The notes under the pieces were generated by a model, which worked only from the letters and a program-made list of their open reading frames with translations, was not told the origin of the DNA and made no database searches. Positions 7,912-17,539 of a DNA stretch of 31,953 bases are shown one piece after another. Source of the DNA: Larix sibirica (lineage: Eukaryota > Streptophyta > Pinopsida > Pinales > Pinaceae); the NCBI GenBank assembly GCA_004151065.3, contig NWUY0300027178.1, positions 7,741 to 39,693 of the forward strand, in the 5' to 3' direction. Made by a program: the position numbers and the translations under genes. Each line of letters begins with the position of its first letter. The stretch's first letter is position 1.

Positions 7912-8706
7912 AGATGAAGCTATCTGGTGGTGAAGTTGATGCTATGATGGTTGGTTCTAAGTGTTGGATGAGATGTCCTAGTGATGGTCTAGTTGATAAG
8001 TTAGCATGTGCCCAAGGACTAAACTCCTCATGGTGTGGTGATCTCTCCCTCTTTGATAATTTTTGCATGATTGGATGGTTGGTGGTTTAGTATTACTTCA
8101 ATTATTTAACACTTAGTGCATTTTATGGAGTGGGAACCCATAAAATGTGGTCTCCCTAAGTTTTAAGTGCTAATAATTTATTCCAAGGTGTGATGATGAA
8201 ATAAAAGGAGGTTTTGGTATGGTTTCTAAGGTTTTATTGTGATAAATCTTTATTGAAGTGGAACGCCCTAGCACTTTGACCCTTTTTGCAAGGTTCTAAG
8301 CATAAATTGATGTATTTTATGTAGTTGGAGGCCTCTAGTGTGAGCACCCTAGGTGTCTTGGGTTTGCTTAGCACACGCACCACCTTCTCATGACACATTT
8401 ATCACCCCTTGAAGGAGTGCTAGCCTTGTTCACACATGCTAAGGAATATTTGAAATTGTTTGACCTTTATTTGACCACATGGAAGCTTGGTAATGGTGCA
8501 TCCCTAGCTCATTTGGCCCTTTTCACACTTGGATGAGGATTATTGCAAGATAAACTACAGTTTTCCCTGGATCGCCCTCTCTCTTGGCACATATGTTGAG
8601 GCAAGCATGCATTAAATACTATTTTGTGGCTTGAAGAGGTTGATAATTTTCCCTAAGGCACACCTCCTTGTATCCATTGCTGGGAGAGAAACAACATGGT
8701 TGTATA
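7912..8706. other. Repetitive-looking non-coding sequence, no gene recognised
   Basis: Broken frames only. Words such as CCCTAGG, CTTGG and TGCAC recur, and the stretch grades into the repeat block that starts at 8707. No RNA gene is apparent. Confidence 0.35.
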
Positions 8707-9008
8707 AGCTAAAATTCACGGTATTTGGTCAAGTGCACACCTCCCTAGGGTGCACCCTTCCTGGAGAATATTATATCATTTGTTGAAAGAAGATCTAACC
8801 TCTTTGGCACTCTTCCCAAGGGTGCACCTCCTCATGTTCATGGTTTGGACTCTAGGAGAAAAGCAAGTGGTTTGGAAGCTAAAATTCTTGGTATCATCTT
8901 CAATGCACATGGATCTAACCTCCTTGGCACTTTTCTCTAGGATGCACTCTTCTTAGATTAAGGAAGATCTAACCTCTTGGGCACATTCTACCACAGCACA
9001 CTCCTCAA
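8707..9008. repeat. Irregular tandem array of a GATCTAACCTC...GCACxCTTC unit
   Basis: GATCTAACCTC followed by a GGCAC/TGCAC word occurs at 8792, 8912 and 8966. The associated word AGCTAAAATTC occurs at 8707 and 8877, and TGCACxxTTC/CTCCT ends most units. Spacings of 120, 54 and 170 bp show internal loss or gain. It looks like a decayed minisatellite or a retroelement leader repeat. Confidence 0.6.
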
Positions 9009-9046
9009 TTTAGTTATTTGCTTGGTAAAGATTGTTACTTATGCAA

Positions 9047-9307
9047 GAGCACCTGAGTGGGCCTAATGGTTAAGAACATGTGTTATCTATGTGGAGGTCA
9101 CAAATTCAAAACCGGTAAGGGGTTAGGGTTGCTCATTGACTCGTTGTGACAAGGCTCAAAGGATAGGCAACCTATGGGATAGAGGCTCACCCCAGTGGAC
9201 TTCGGGACGTCTCGGCCCCTGCTGAGTCACAAGTTACTGGTATATCTGGCTTGCGGGCTGTTGGATATACCCTTGGGAGGTTGTTGTTCCCATGGTTTAA
9301 AAAAAAA
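9047..9307 (+). mobile_element. tRNA-derived SINE with poly(A) tail
   Basis: The 5' part looks like a tRNA. There is an A-box-like GGCCTAATGG (9060-9069) within GGCCTAATGGTTAAGA, and a B-box-like AATTCAAAACC (9103-9113) about 35 bp further on, close to the RNA polymerase III pattern GGTTCRANNCC. A tRNA-unrelated body of roughly 170 bp follows, ending GGGAGGTTGTTGTTCCCATGGTTT and a run of nine A (9299-9307). Length and structure fit a plant SINE. No clear target-site duplication is visible, suggesting age. It is non-coding and would depend on LINE reverse transcriptase for movement. Confidence 0.75.
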
Positions 9308-9741
9308 CATCCTCATCCTGATTTTCGCTATTATCTTCAGCTATCTCCTCGCTGCCCATATCCTGAGTGTCCTCTGGCTCTTCATTACGCTCCTCAGAGT
9401 TGGAGATGTTCATAGTTACATTAGTAGGTTGGTAAACTGTAGTATGTTCATTATCTTTGCTTCTTGAATCCGAAACAATGGATTGTTTTAAAGCAAGTTA
9501 AGCAACATGGCACTCCAACGTAAAGATCATCATCACAATCTCCTTCGACGACTGCACACATTAATGTCTGATGGGACTTGCCTTTTGTGAAGCATCCTTG
9601 AGCCCATCAACGGATCAATCATGGAGGATCAAGATAGTTCTTCCATTCTTTGTATACCAAAATGCCAGTTACAAGGAATTAATGCAATTTTTTTCTTGTG
9701 TGTGACATAATATCTTTAAACTTATCGTAACCAACACAAAG
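9308..9741. other. Sequence downstream of the minus-strand RNase H remnant, no gene
   Basis: No convincing open frame on the plus strand. On the minus strand this follows the RNase H stop codon and could be that element's untranslated region or the start of another domain, but nothing is recognisable. Confidence 0.35.
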
Positions 9742-10030
9742 TTAGCTGGGATCCATTTTTGATAATGCTCTCGCAGCTTCATTTGCGAGTTTGTCTACTT
9801 GAGAATTCTTCTCCCTTTGAACATGAAAAAGCTAAGTTTTAGAGAATCTCAAAGGGAACCAATCTATTCTCTTTTGCAATTTACTAGTGATTTTGTCCAC
9901 AAGCTCTTTTCTTTGAAGTGTTTGGAAATAATCAATAAAGAGTCACCTTTGATGATGATGGAAGAAATTCCAAGAAATATAGCTCCATTAAGACTTAGAA
10001 ACAAAGAATATTTTTTGCTTAATTGTTGAT
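9742..10030 (-). pseudogene. RNase H (RVT_3-type) C-terminal remnant of a retroelement
   Basis: Read on the minus strand, the fragment starts with LNGAIFLGISSIIIKGDSLL. This matches the RNase H stretch in which GIxxIxxxGDS carries a catalytic Asp in the retroelement RVT_3 family. After about 40 codons a stop and a frameshift occur. The text then resumes in another frame as FHVQREKNSQVDKLANEAAR, with the H-x-R-E-x-N-x-x-x-D-x-L-A motif that ends such domains, and terminates in TAA at 9742-9744. Two frames are needed, so it is a pseudogene. The N-terminal half with the first catalytic Asp is absent. It may come from a LINE or from a gypsy-type element; the motif alone does not decide. Confidence 0.7.
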
Positions 10031-10262
10031 AGTTGTACCCAATTTACATGAAAATATTAAAACTATATTTCCTCTCAAATTTAAAAAAATCCCCCACACC
10101 TATCACTTCAATTCATTCTTTATTTTCTTCTATTATTACAAACATCACTACCAATTATAGATTTCTTTATATGCCAAAAACATAGAATGCATAAAATGTA
10201 CATTGACAACAATTTCCTTTTACATTCTATTTTTCTTATGTATTCGTTGATTTTTATCACTT
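10031..10262. other. AT-rich spacer
   Basis: Poly-pyrimidine and A-rich sequence without open frames or motifs. It leads directly into the AT-rich tandem duplication. Confidence 0.4.
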
Positions 10263-11010
10263 GTAAACATATTATTTATTTTTTTATCACCGATAAACAT
10301 ATTGTTTAGTTTTAAAATTTCAAGTTTAAAGTTATTTTTGAGTTCCACGATTATCTTATAAATTTTTTCACTCAAAATTATCCTTCAACTTTTAGGTTAG
10401 ATTTAAAAAAACGGTTTAATTTCTTTCATATACAGTATATTTTTGTTTCAAATTTTTTTATTGCCTTCAAACCAACATAAATTTTATAATATTTATGAAA
10501 TTTTTAATTTTCAATGTAATTTTTTTTTTATAATATTTATGAAATTTTCAATTTTCAATGTAATTTTGTTTCCTACTTTGTTTTATAAAATTATTATATT
10601 TGAAATTTGAAATATTAGTATTTTTTTAATCGGTTGTAAACATATTATTTAGTTTTTTTATCACTTGTAAACATATTATTTAGTTTTAAAATCTCAAGTT
10701 TAAAGTTATTTTTGAGTTCCATGATTATCTTATAAAATTTTTCACTCAAAATTATCCTTCAACTTGTAAGTTAGATTTAAAAAAAAATGTTTAATTTCTT
10801 TTGTATAACTTGTAGGTTAGATTTTAAAAAAAATGTTTAATTTCTTTTTTTATATACTAGTGTATTTTTGTTTCAATTTTTTTTTAGTTTACAAACCAAC
10901 ATAACTTTTATAATATTTATGAAATTTTCAATTTTCAATGTAATTTTGTTTCCTAGTTTGTTTTATAAAATTATTATGTTTGAAATTTGAAATATTAGTA
11001 TTTTTTTTAA
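10263..11010. repeat. AT-rich tandem duplication of about 375 bp with nested smaller duplications
   Basis: Copy 1 is about 10263-10629 and copy 2 about 10635-11010. Shared anchors include GTAAACATATTATTTA (10263 and 10635), AGTTATTTTTGAGTTCCA, AAAATTATCCTTCAACTT and TGAAATTTGAAATATTAGTA (10601 and 10981). Inside, copy 1 doubles a TATAATATTTATGAAATTTT...CAATGTAATTT block. Copy 2 doubles ACTTGTAxGTTAGATTT...TGTTTAATTTCTTT. Both copies double the AAACATATTxTTTAGTTTT word at their start. The different internal expansions arose after or alongside the main duplication. It is non-coding. Confidence 0.85.
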
Positions 11011-11299
11011 ATTTTGTAGTTTTTTGGAAAAAAATTTATAAATTATATTTTTTATAATTTAAATTATAAAAATATTATTTCGTCATAAATTCTCAATCTT
11101 CCTATCACGATCATTTACTTAATCAACAATACCTAAAAACAAAATTTTGATACGATAATTAGACAAAACAATGACACCAACTCATAAAATGACAATAACA
11201 ACATCAGTAGTTCCATGCTAAGTCGACATAGGCAATGATGTACCTATTCCAATATATGATGAATTTACAACAACACATGCCTACACTTTGGAAGAATAT
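11011..11299. other. AT-rich spacer before the 11.3-kb LINE
   Basis: No open frame or RNA gene. The GC content rises near 11290, which I use as the approximate 5' limit of the next element. Confidence 0.35.
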
Positions 11300-11624
11300 G
11301 GAATGATTCCATGAAAGACTCTCATGGCGTTTCTGGTGTTAGGGTTTTAGGAGAATGGAAGCGAGCGCTCCCATGGTGGCTTGTGGATGAAGGCCATAAG
11401 GGTGTTATGTAGTCTTTTAGTTTCTTAGGTTGTATCCGATTTTTTTTTGCATGTAATGAGCTGGATTTAGGGTTATTTCATCATTTCTTGGCACTTTGAA
11501 GGTCAGTTTTGTCAGGTTTTATGATTTCTTTGTAAAGTGTGACGTACTCCTGTAGGTTGACAAGACACCGGCAACATAACCCTGATAACTCTCGATACCT
11601 AAGCTGACTCTTGTTAGTTTTTCC

Positions 11625-12530
11625 ATGGGTTTAGCTAGTGGAGGTGGAACATTGAGGCAACAATATCGAGATGCAAAAGGAGGTCCATTAAAGAAGTATA
11701 CTGACCACATTTACTTCGTTTCTCTTGCTGGTTTGCCCCACCACTTTTCTTCGATAAGTGATTGTGGGGGAGGATTTCAGTTGGTTCTCAGTTTGGCGCT
11801 GAGGGTCTATTGCTTGATGAGGCTTGTGCAAAGGCGAACCATGATCATAAAGGGGATGTGACCAGAGATCCACTCCAATGGAAGAGGGTTAAGCAAAAAA
11901 CCTCACAAGTTGGTATGGCTTTAAGTGAGGATGTTCCTATGAATCTTGTATCCTTGATGGCAAAACAGGCTCTAGTAGGATGTTTTGGGGGCCTCTGCAT
12001 AGGAATGACCACCTTTAAAGGCTAGGTAGCCGATAACTGGAGTGGGTTGTTAGAATATATGCCCAGTTGCCATGCCCTAGCCCGTGGATGGCTAGGGGTA
12101 GTTCTCAGGAGCTCCGATGATGTCATGAAGCTTTTGAATGGTGTCTGGACATGGGATATGGTGCCATTGAAGCTTCTAAGGTGGCACCGAGGTGGACCCC
12201 ATTTGTTGATGCAAAGTGAGCTAGACCCTTCAAACAAGTGGTTTGGTTAAACTTCCAAGATTACCCCCTGACCTATGGACACTTGACATATTCTGCAGTA
12301 TTGGGCCTATGCTTGGTACATATGCCTCTGCAGATTTAAGCTTTCAGGTCATAGGCATTGTGTTAATGGCCCAGATTCTAGTGGAGCCTGACCTTCATGA
12401 AGGGTTATTGGTAGATATGACTATATCTATGGGTCTTCATAATTTCTCTTAGATGATCGACTACTCTAGAATACCATTTAGATGTATTCATTGCCATTCC
12501 CTCAATCATTTTGTCTGAGACTGCTCACTC
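11625..12530 (+). pseudogene. LINE ORF1 remnant, DUF4283-like with CCHC zinc knuckle
   Basis: Coding text runs through several frames: 11625-11861, 11762-12025, 12047-12250, 12243-12452. It includes PLKKYTDHIYFVSLAG near the start and ALARGWLGVVLRSSDDVMKL in the DUF4283-like zone. The end holds FRCIHCHSLNHFV followed by a stop, then DC. This gives a complete C-x2-C-x4-H-x4-C knuckle (Cys codons at 12483, 12492 and 12522, His at 12507) interrupted only by TGA at 12116+400, that is 12516-12518. ORF1 proteins of this type bind element RNA. The protein is broken by at least three frameshifts and cannot be made. Confidence 0.7.
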
Positions 12531-13968
12531 ACTTTTCAGAGGGGTTTTTGGAAAAATAAGTTGGGTTTTTTCTGTCTTCTAAAGAATCTTCAATATGAAA
12601 GGATAGACAAGCCCCTCCTATGGGTTTCTAGTCGCAGTCTGTATTCCTTCAATATCATAGGGATTTTGATTTTCCTCCAAAGGAGCATCTGCCTACTTTT
12701 GGAATTCTACGGTCCTTTTAGTTGGGTGATAAGATGCTTGACATGATTGTGTCATTTGGGGGAGGAACAGATGAAGGTTGTGTTGGTTCGGCTCAAATGC
12801 AGTCTATGGCAATGCCTAAAGCAAATAAGGGGTTAAATATTAAGGAGCTGACGTTTACAGGTAAGATAAGGACTCCACTCTCTATGTTTTCTAAGTATTT
12901 AAGTTTATGTTCTACTTCTTCTTTTAATCCTACGAGTCTTAAATCCAAGGATAATACATTGTATTTGAAGGGGAGGAAGTCCTTATGGAACCCTTGTGTC
13001 TTTGGTGTGGGATGGGTATCTAGTGAGATTTCTTTTGAAGATTTCTCCCATCATTCATTGGGTAGAGTCACTTTTGAAAAAGGTATCTCTTCTCGGATTT
13101 ACTCTGATAAGGGGCTTCTTCAAAGGATGGGATATAGTGTGAATGGCCTTCGCTGGAGTCTATAGTGGACATGAACATGCTATCCTTGTGTTATTTAGCT
13201 GAGAACTCAAGTCCTAGTATTCATTTTGTAGAAGGCACGCATATGCTATATGCTATAGGATACTCTTGAACTTCACCCCAAGGTGAGGGATCAATCCTCA
13301 TCCTTCTTTTATCGGGAGCCATAAGTCCTTAGTAATTTTGAGTGTGAATCTCTTCAGGATTCTATTGACAGGGTTAGGGATATGAGGATTCTTTCTACGA
13401 CATGAGAGTTGTGTTTGGATCAATTGTTTTAAAACCATAAGTTTATGTTTGGGGACATTCCAAATATGAGTGCTATTATGGTAACTTGCATGAAAACTTG
13501 AGGTTAATTGAAGGGGGTTCAAAGGATCTGGTATTTGAGGTTCCGTTGAAGTGGAATGGTTCTTTCAAAGGGAGAGGATACATCTAATATTTCGAATTAA
13601 CACTTCCAAGGAATTAAGCCCCTTAGTTGTTTATAATCTCCCTGATTATGGATCTATACCGATATCCAGTGGTTTGTTGGTAGAAGAAATACAATTGGAT
13701 ATCAGTGACAATTGTCTAAAGAAAAAATAATCCGATACCTGTCATTCTAAGGAAGATCATAACCCCTCCACCCTAGGGGATTCTAGATGCTTTCTAAGGC
13801 CTCGAAGTGAGTCCAAGTTTCAAAAAGGGTGTAGGAAGAGGGGAGGCATTTCTCAGGATAACTCTGATGTTATTCGCAGACTCATCAAGCTGCCCTTGAT
13901 GTCAGAGATGGTTGAGAGAAAACGATCAAAGGGACTCTTAGAGCGAGTCATCCTGTCTCTTGGTTACC
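12531..13968 (+). pseudogene. LINE inter-domain region, poorly conserved coding remnant
   Basis: This corresponds to the C-terminal tail of ORF1 and the linker to ORF2. The best open stretch is 12722-13165 (147 codons), Ser/Lys-rich and without recognisable domain, as is usual for the variable tail of plant LINE ORF1. Broken frames continue to 13968. No separate gene is supported. Confidence 0.45.
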
Positions 13969-14660
13969 CAATGCTCTTAATGTCTCTGAATTGTAGGGGG
14001 TTAGTGCTTCCCTCTAAAATTCTGGCACTAAAGAGACTAGTTATGACTAAAAATCCTTCTATAATCTTGTTATAAGAAACTCTTGCTTGCGGTGATGATG
14101 TCTTGGGTGACCTCAAGTGTTTACTTCCTGGTTGGGAATTTGTTAATATTAATGCCTCTGGTAGGTTTGTAGGACTCATTATGGGATGGAAAACTCATAT
14201 GATGCTATGCACTAACAGTTGGGATATTATGACAGGTATTCGTACAATCTTTTTTTCCAGAGAGCTTGGGCAAGCTTTCTATATAGTTAACATCTATGGA
14301 CCTTATCAACAGAGGGTTACTTATTGGGAAAATATTTTTAGATCATGTATGTTGGAAGGAGACATAGTTATTGTAGGGGGTGATTAAATTTTTCTCTTGG
14401 AGAAGGTGAGATAAGGGGTCCTAATGCACCCAAGGATTCGTTGATTGACTACTTCCTCAAAAGGATTTATGAGAACTCTTTGTTTGACATCCATCCAGTT
14501 AAACTTAGACCTACTGGGTGCAACAAAATAATTGGACAGGATAGAGTAGCCAGGAGACTAGACAATTTTTTAATTAATGTCGGCCTTTGGTAGTTTGCAG
14601 TCATTTAAGATAGTGGGTTGGGGAGGGAGGAGACTTTGACCATTTCCCCATCTTCATGGA
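13969..14660 (+). pseudogene. LINE ORF2 endonuclease (exonuclease-endonuclease-phosphatase fold) remnant
   Basis: This domain nicks target DNA to prime reverse transcription. It begins LLMSLNCRG near 13972, the conserved start with the metal-site Asn. IILL-stop-ETL follows near 14062-14080 (the Glu motif), then WEFVNINASGRFVGLIMGWK, FYIVNIYGPY and IVIVGGD at about 14370-14385, where a stop and frameshift replace the rest of the GGDxN motif. It closes with FDHFPIF at about 14635-14655, which keeps the terminal Asp-His pair. All key motifs can be found, but across at least three frames and with several stops. Confidence 0.8.
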
Positions 14661-14940
14661 GATTATGATGGACATGGAAAAACCACCAAGTTCATTTAAG
14701 TTCAACTCATGCTGGCTATAAGATGAGGATTATATGTATTTGGTCAAAATCAATTGAATTAAATATGATGATAGTAGGCTAGAATCAATATGCATTCTGT
14801 TCTTAAATAACCTCAAGAGAATCAAGGCTAAACCTATAGCTTGGGTAGTTGATAGGAAAATTAGATAGGGCTAGGAGCTTAAAAGGATTGAAGATTATAT
14901 AGATCCCTTTCATGAATAATACAAAGAAGGATTTCTCTCT

Positions 14941-16530
14941 TTGAATAAAAAAAGACAAGTAGTTTCTTTGGAGGCCAGGCATACCAATATCTTGGATGAG
15001 AAAGAAGCTACTTGGTGTCACAAAGGTACGAAAACACGGGTACAAAAGGGGGATGATAACACTAAATTCTTTCACAATTATGTCAACATAGGCATCATAC
15101 TAACTCCTTATGGAAGCTTGAAGAAGAAGATGGATCTCAGGTGATGGGGTTCAGGAATCTGACCAAGGAAGGTACGAACCATTTTAGCAACCTCTATAAA
15201 GAAGATAAAGGGGATTTTATTGCTCAGATGATAATATTAACTACTTCTTATCCTACTTTTGTTAATGAGGATCAAAATCAAGAGATCACGGAAGAGGTGA
15301 GTTTGGAGGAACTTAAGGAGGATGTCCTGTCCATGCAAAAGGAAAAAATCCTAGGACTAGCTGGATGGCCTATGGAAATTTTCAATGGATCTATGGAGCT
15401 ATTTGAAAAATATCTCTTAGCAGTCATTGAGGAATCTAGAATCAGTGGAGGATTCTAGATATATTTAATGCAACATTCATTGCTCTCATTTCTAAGGTGT
15501 ATAATGTGACCAAGTGGGAGGAATATAGGCCTATATCTTTGTGCAATTGTATCTATAAATTGATCACCAAAGTCATTATGCGAAAAATGAAGACTATTTT
15601 ATCCAGTTTTGTCTCTCAAGAAAAAAAATCTCTTTTGAAAGGGATACAGATCCATAATGCCATTGGTACTACTCAGGAGGTGATGCATTCAACTAAATTT
15701 AAAAAGATTCCTAATTCCATTGTGAAGGTGGACCTCTCGAAGGCTTATGATAGAGTCAACTAGTTATTTATCAAGTTGGTTATGCTTCAGGTAGGATTCA
15801 ACTTGCAATTTTTCAATTGGGTCTTTTCATGCGTTACTTCCATTTCCTTTTCTCTTTAGATTAATGGATTGGCCTCCCATTTCTTTAGACCTGGGAGGGG
15901 TCCGAGGCAGTGTTTCCATTTGACTCCCCTTCTCTTCATTTTGGTGGTGGAGGGTCTGATTAGGGCCATTATACAAGCTCGATCAATGGATCTATTCGAG
16001 GTATCAAGGTTGCAGGGAATGTTTATATTACCAATCTCATATTTTTAGATGATATTCTTTTATTTTCCGACGTATCCAGGAAGGACATAACAAGGTTTAA
16101 AGCTAGTTTTGATCTATTTTTTGAAGCTTCATGTATGGTTGTAAATGACAGAAAATCATCTGTCATGATAATGAATCTTGACCATGATATCTTAGATAGG
16201 ATACTCTCCGTATTTGATATTGATGTAGTGGACTCTCAGGATGGACTCAAATTTTTGGGATTCATTTTAAAACCAAATGATTATTTGAGAAGGGACTAGG
16301 CATGGATAATTGGAAAATTTGAGAACAGATCTCATATGTGGTGCAACAAGTTTTTGAATAGAGGAGGTAGGATGATCTTATTGAAATTAGTTTTAGAAGC
16401 TCTTCCCGTGTTTTGGACTTTCTTGGCTTATGTTCTAGTGGGAACTTTGGACCAGATTCATAAAATGAGTTATCACTTCTTATGGAAAGGGAATTTGGAG
16501 GAAAGATCCTTTGCTTGGGTGTGTCATGTC
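14941..16530 (+). pseudogene. LINE ORF2 reverse transcriptase remnant with intact Asp-Asp box
   Basis: Text before the palm includes VQKGDDNTKFFHNY (about 15040-15080), the usual GDxNTKFFH signature. Within the palm, KWEEYRPISLCNCIYKLITK (15504-15563) and VKVDLSKAYDRVN (15722-15760) are clear; the latter carries the first catalytic Asp and is followed by TAG where Trp is expected. The QG turn is changed (GPRQCFHLTPLLF, about 15900). The catalytic box is IFLDDILLF with both Asp codons at 16048-16053. The thumb text FLNRGGRMILLKLVLEALPV follows at about 16352-16410. At least four frame changes are needed, so it is inactive. Confidence 0.85.
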
Positions 16531-16540
16531 CCAAATTTTT

Positions 16541-16618
16541 CATTGGGTCACAATGGCCTAAGCCCATTGGCCATATTCATGANGGAGGTTGCTAAGTTCC
16601 CATGGTTAAAAAAAAAAA
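16541..16618 (+). mobile_element. SINE-like 3' end with poly(A), or LINE tail
   Basis: GGAGGTTGCTAAGTTCCCATGGTT followed by eleven A (16608-16618) closely resembles the end of the SINE at 9283-9307 (GGAGGTTGTTGTTCCCATGGTTT plus nine A). Upstream similarity fades within about 50 bp. It is either a 5'-truncated SINE of the same family or the true 3' end of the adjoining plus-strand LINE after an internal deletion. An N at 16583 lies inside it. Confidence 0.5.
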
Positions 16619-17278
16619 CTTACTCAACGACAGTAATAGCTAGAGTCGTGTTTTGTAGTGCTTCCAACTCAAAGACATTGTGCCTTAAAAGACATAAGTT
16701 CTTCAAAAAATTATGACAGCCTATCTTCAAAACCGGTGCTTCTACAACAAATATATCAGCTAAGGGACATGTAAACTGCTACATCCCATCAATCTCTAAC
16801 CTTCATAATACTCAAAATGTATCTGACCTTCATCAATTCCCGTGGCCTTTTTATAGACATGTTTGAAAGAGAGAAAGTTGAAGAGAGCTTTTAGACCTTC
16901 AATCATGTGTTTCCAACGATCCAACAAATTGACTAAAGATTAATCTTACCAGCAGCCCAATCTACAATTACATTGGAATCACTAGCTACTTGTAAAGAGA
17001 GGATATTTTTCTTGTAAGCAAAATATAATAGTCTGCAAAGTGCCATAAGTCCAGCCCTGGAATTCATGCCTTCCCCACAACCCATCCAAAAGAGATATTT
17101 CTGAGAATTTCAAATTAATAGCCATTCCTGCTCCACTAGCTCCATACTGTGAGGCCCCATCAAAAAATCCAATAGGACAATCATCATTAAAAACTGGAAC
17201 ATGAGAAAGTTTGGTTGGCCCTTCAACCTCATCTTTGTGAAATTCTTTGTAAGCTCCAACATTTTTTGTAACTAGCAT
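16619..17278 (-). pseudogene. LINE 3' end on the minus strand: RNase H remnant and 3' UTR
   Basis: On the minus strand the frame at 17278-16982 reads into GFFDGASQYGASGAGMAINL, the RNase H start with its first catalytic Asp. After frame changes, GLMALCRLLYFAYKKN and LQVASDSNVIVDWAAGKINL follow, the latter with the catalytic Asp-Ser. The end is LDRWKHMIEGLKALFNFLSF and HVYKKATGIDEGQIHFEYYE, terminating in TAG at 16796-16798. About 175 bp of presumed 3' UTR follows to 16619. RNase H degrades the RNA strand during element replication. Several frameshifts make it a pseudogene. No poly(A) in this orientation is seen at the 3' side. Confidence 0.8.
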
Positions 17279-17287
17279 AGAGATGCC

Positions 17288-17337
17288 TACCTTTGCATTT
17301 TAAACAATTACTTACCTTTGCATTTTAAACAATTACT
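17288..17337. repeat. Perfect 25-bp tandem duplication
   Basis: TACCTTTGCATTTTAAACAA and its following five bases occur twice in direct contact (17288-17312 and 17313-17337). The copies are identical, so the event is recent relative to the surrounding elements. Confidence 0.95.
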
Positions 17338-17434
17338 TTTATTTATGAGTCTCCATATACCCCAAAGAAGAAATAGAGGTAGCACTCTATGTCTGAAGTT
17401 ATTTTTAATCCACTATAGTAAACAATCTTCAAAG

Positions 17435-17503
17435 GAATGTGAAAGCTCTCACAAAAAGAATGTGAAAGCTCTCACAAAAAGAATGTGAAAGCTCTCACAA
17501 ACA
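17435..17503. repeat. Three contiguous 23-bp repeats containing a small inverted repeat
   Basis: GAATGTGAAAGCTCTCACAA plus AAA begins at 17435, 17458 and 17481. Each unit contains GTGAAAGCTCTCAC, a stem of GTGA/TCAC around AAGCTC, so each can fold into a small hairpin. There are no spacers, so it is not a CRISPR array. Confidence 0.95.
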
Positions 17504-17539
17504 TTCATCCAAACTTATTGAGCAAACTGTATGTAACAA

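Larger units (their letters stand above)
11300..16540 (+). mobile_element. Decayed L1-type LINE, plus strand, 3' third missing
   Basis: Domains follow the canonical plant L1 order: leader (about 11300-11620), ORF1 with DUF4283-like text and CCHC knuckle (to about 12530), linker, endonuclease (13969-14660), and reverse transcriptase to the thumb (about 14940-16530). The zinc-binding domain, RNase H and 3' UTR expected next are absent on this strand. Many stops and frameshifts make every frame non-functional. Both ends are approximate, and no target-site duplication was found. The sequence meets a minus-strand LINE 3' end just downstream. Confidence 0.85.

Noticed and set aside
9060-9113. A functional tRNA gene
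   Set aside because: Only A- and B-box-like segments are present. No acceptor or anticodon stem can be formed, and the sequence continues into a SINE body and poly(A).
11300-17278. Twin-priming inversion of a single LINE insertion
   Set aside because: Twin priming inverts the 5' part and leaves the 3' end outermost. Here the 3' end faces the junction, so the simple model does not fit.
17435-17503. Three identical short repeats that could suggest a CRISPR array
   Set aside because: The copies are directly contiguous with no spacers, and the surrounding DNA is plant retroelement sequence. It is a tandem triplication.
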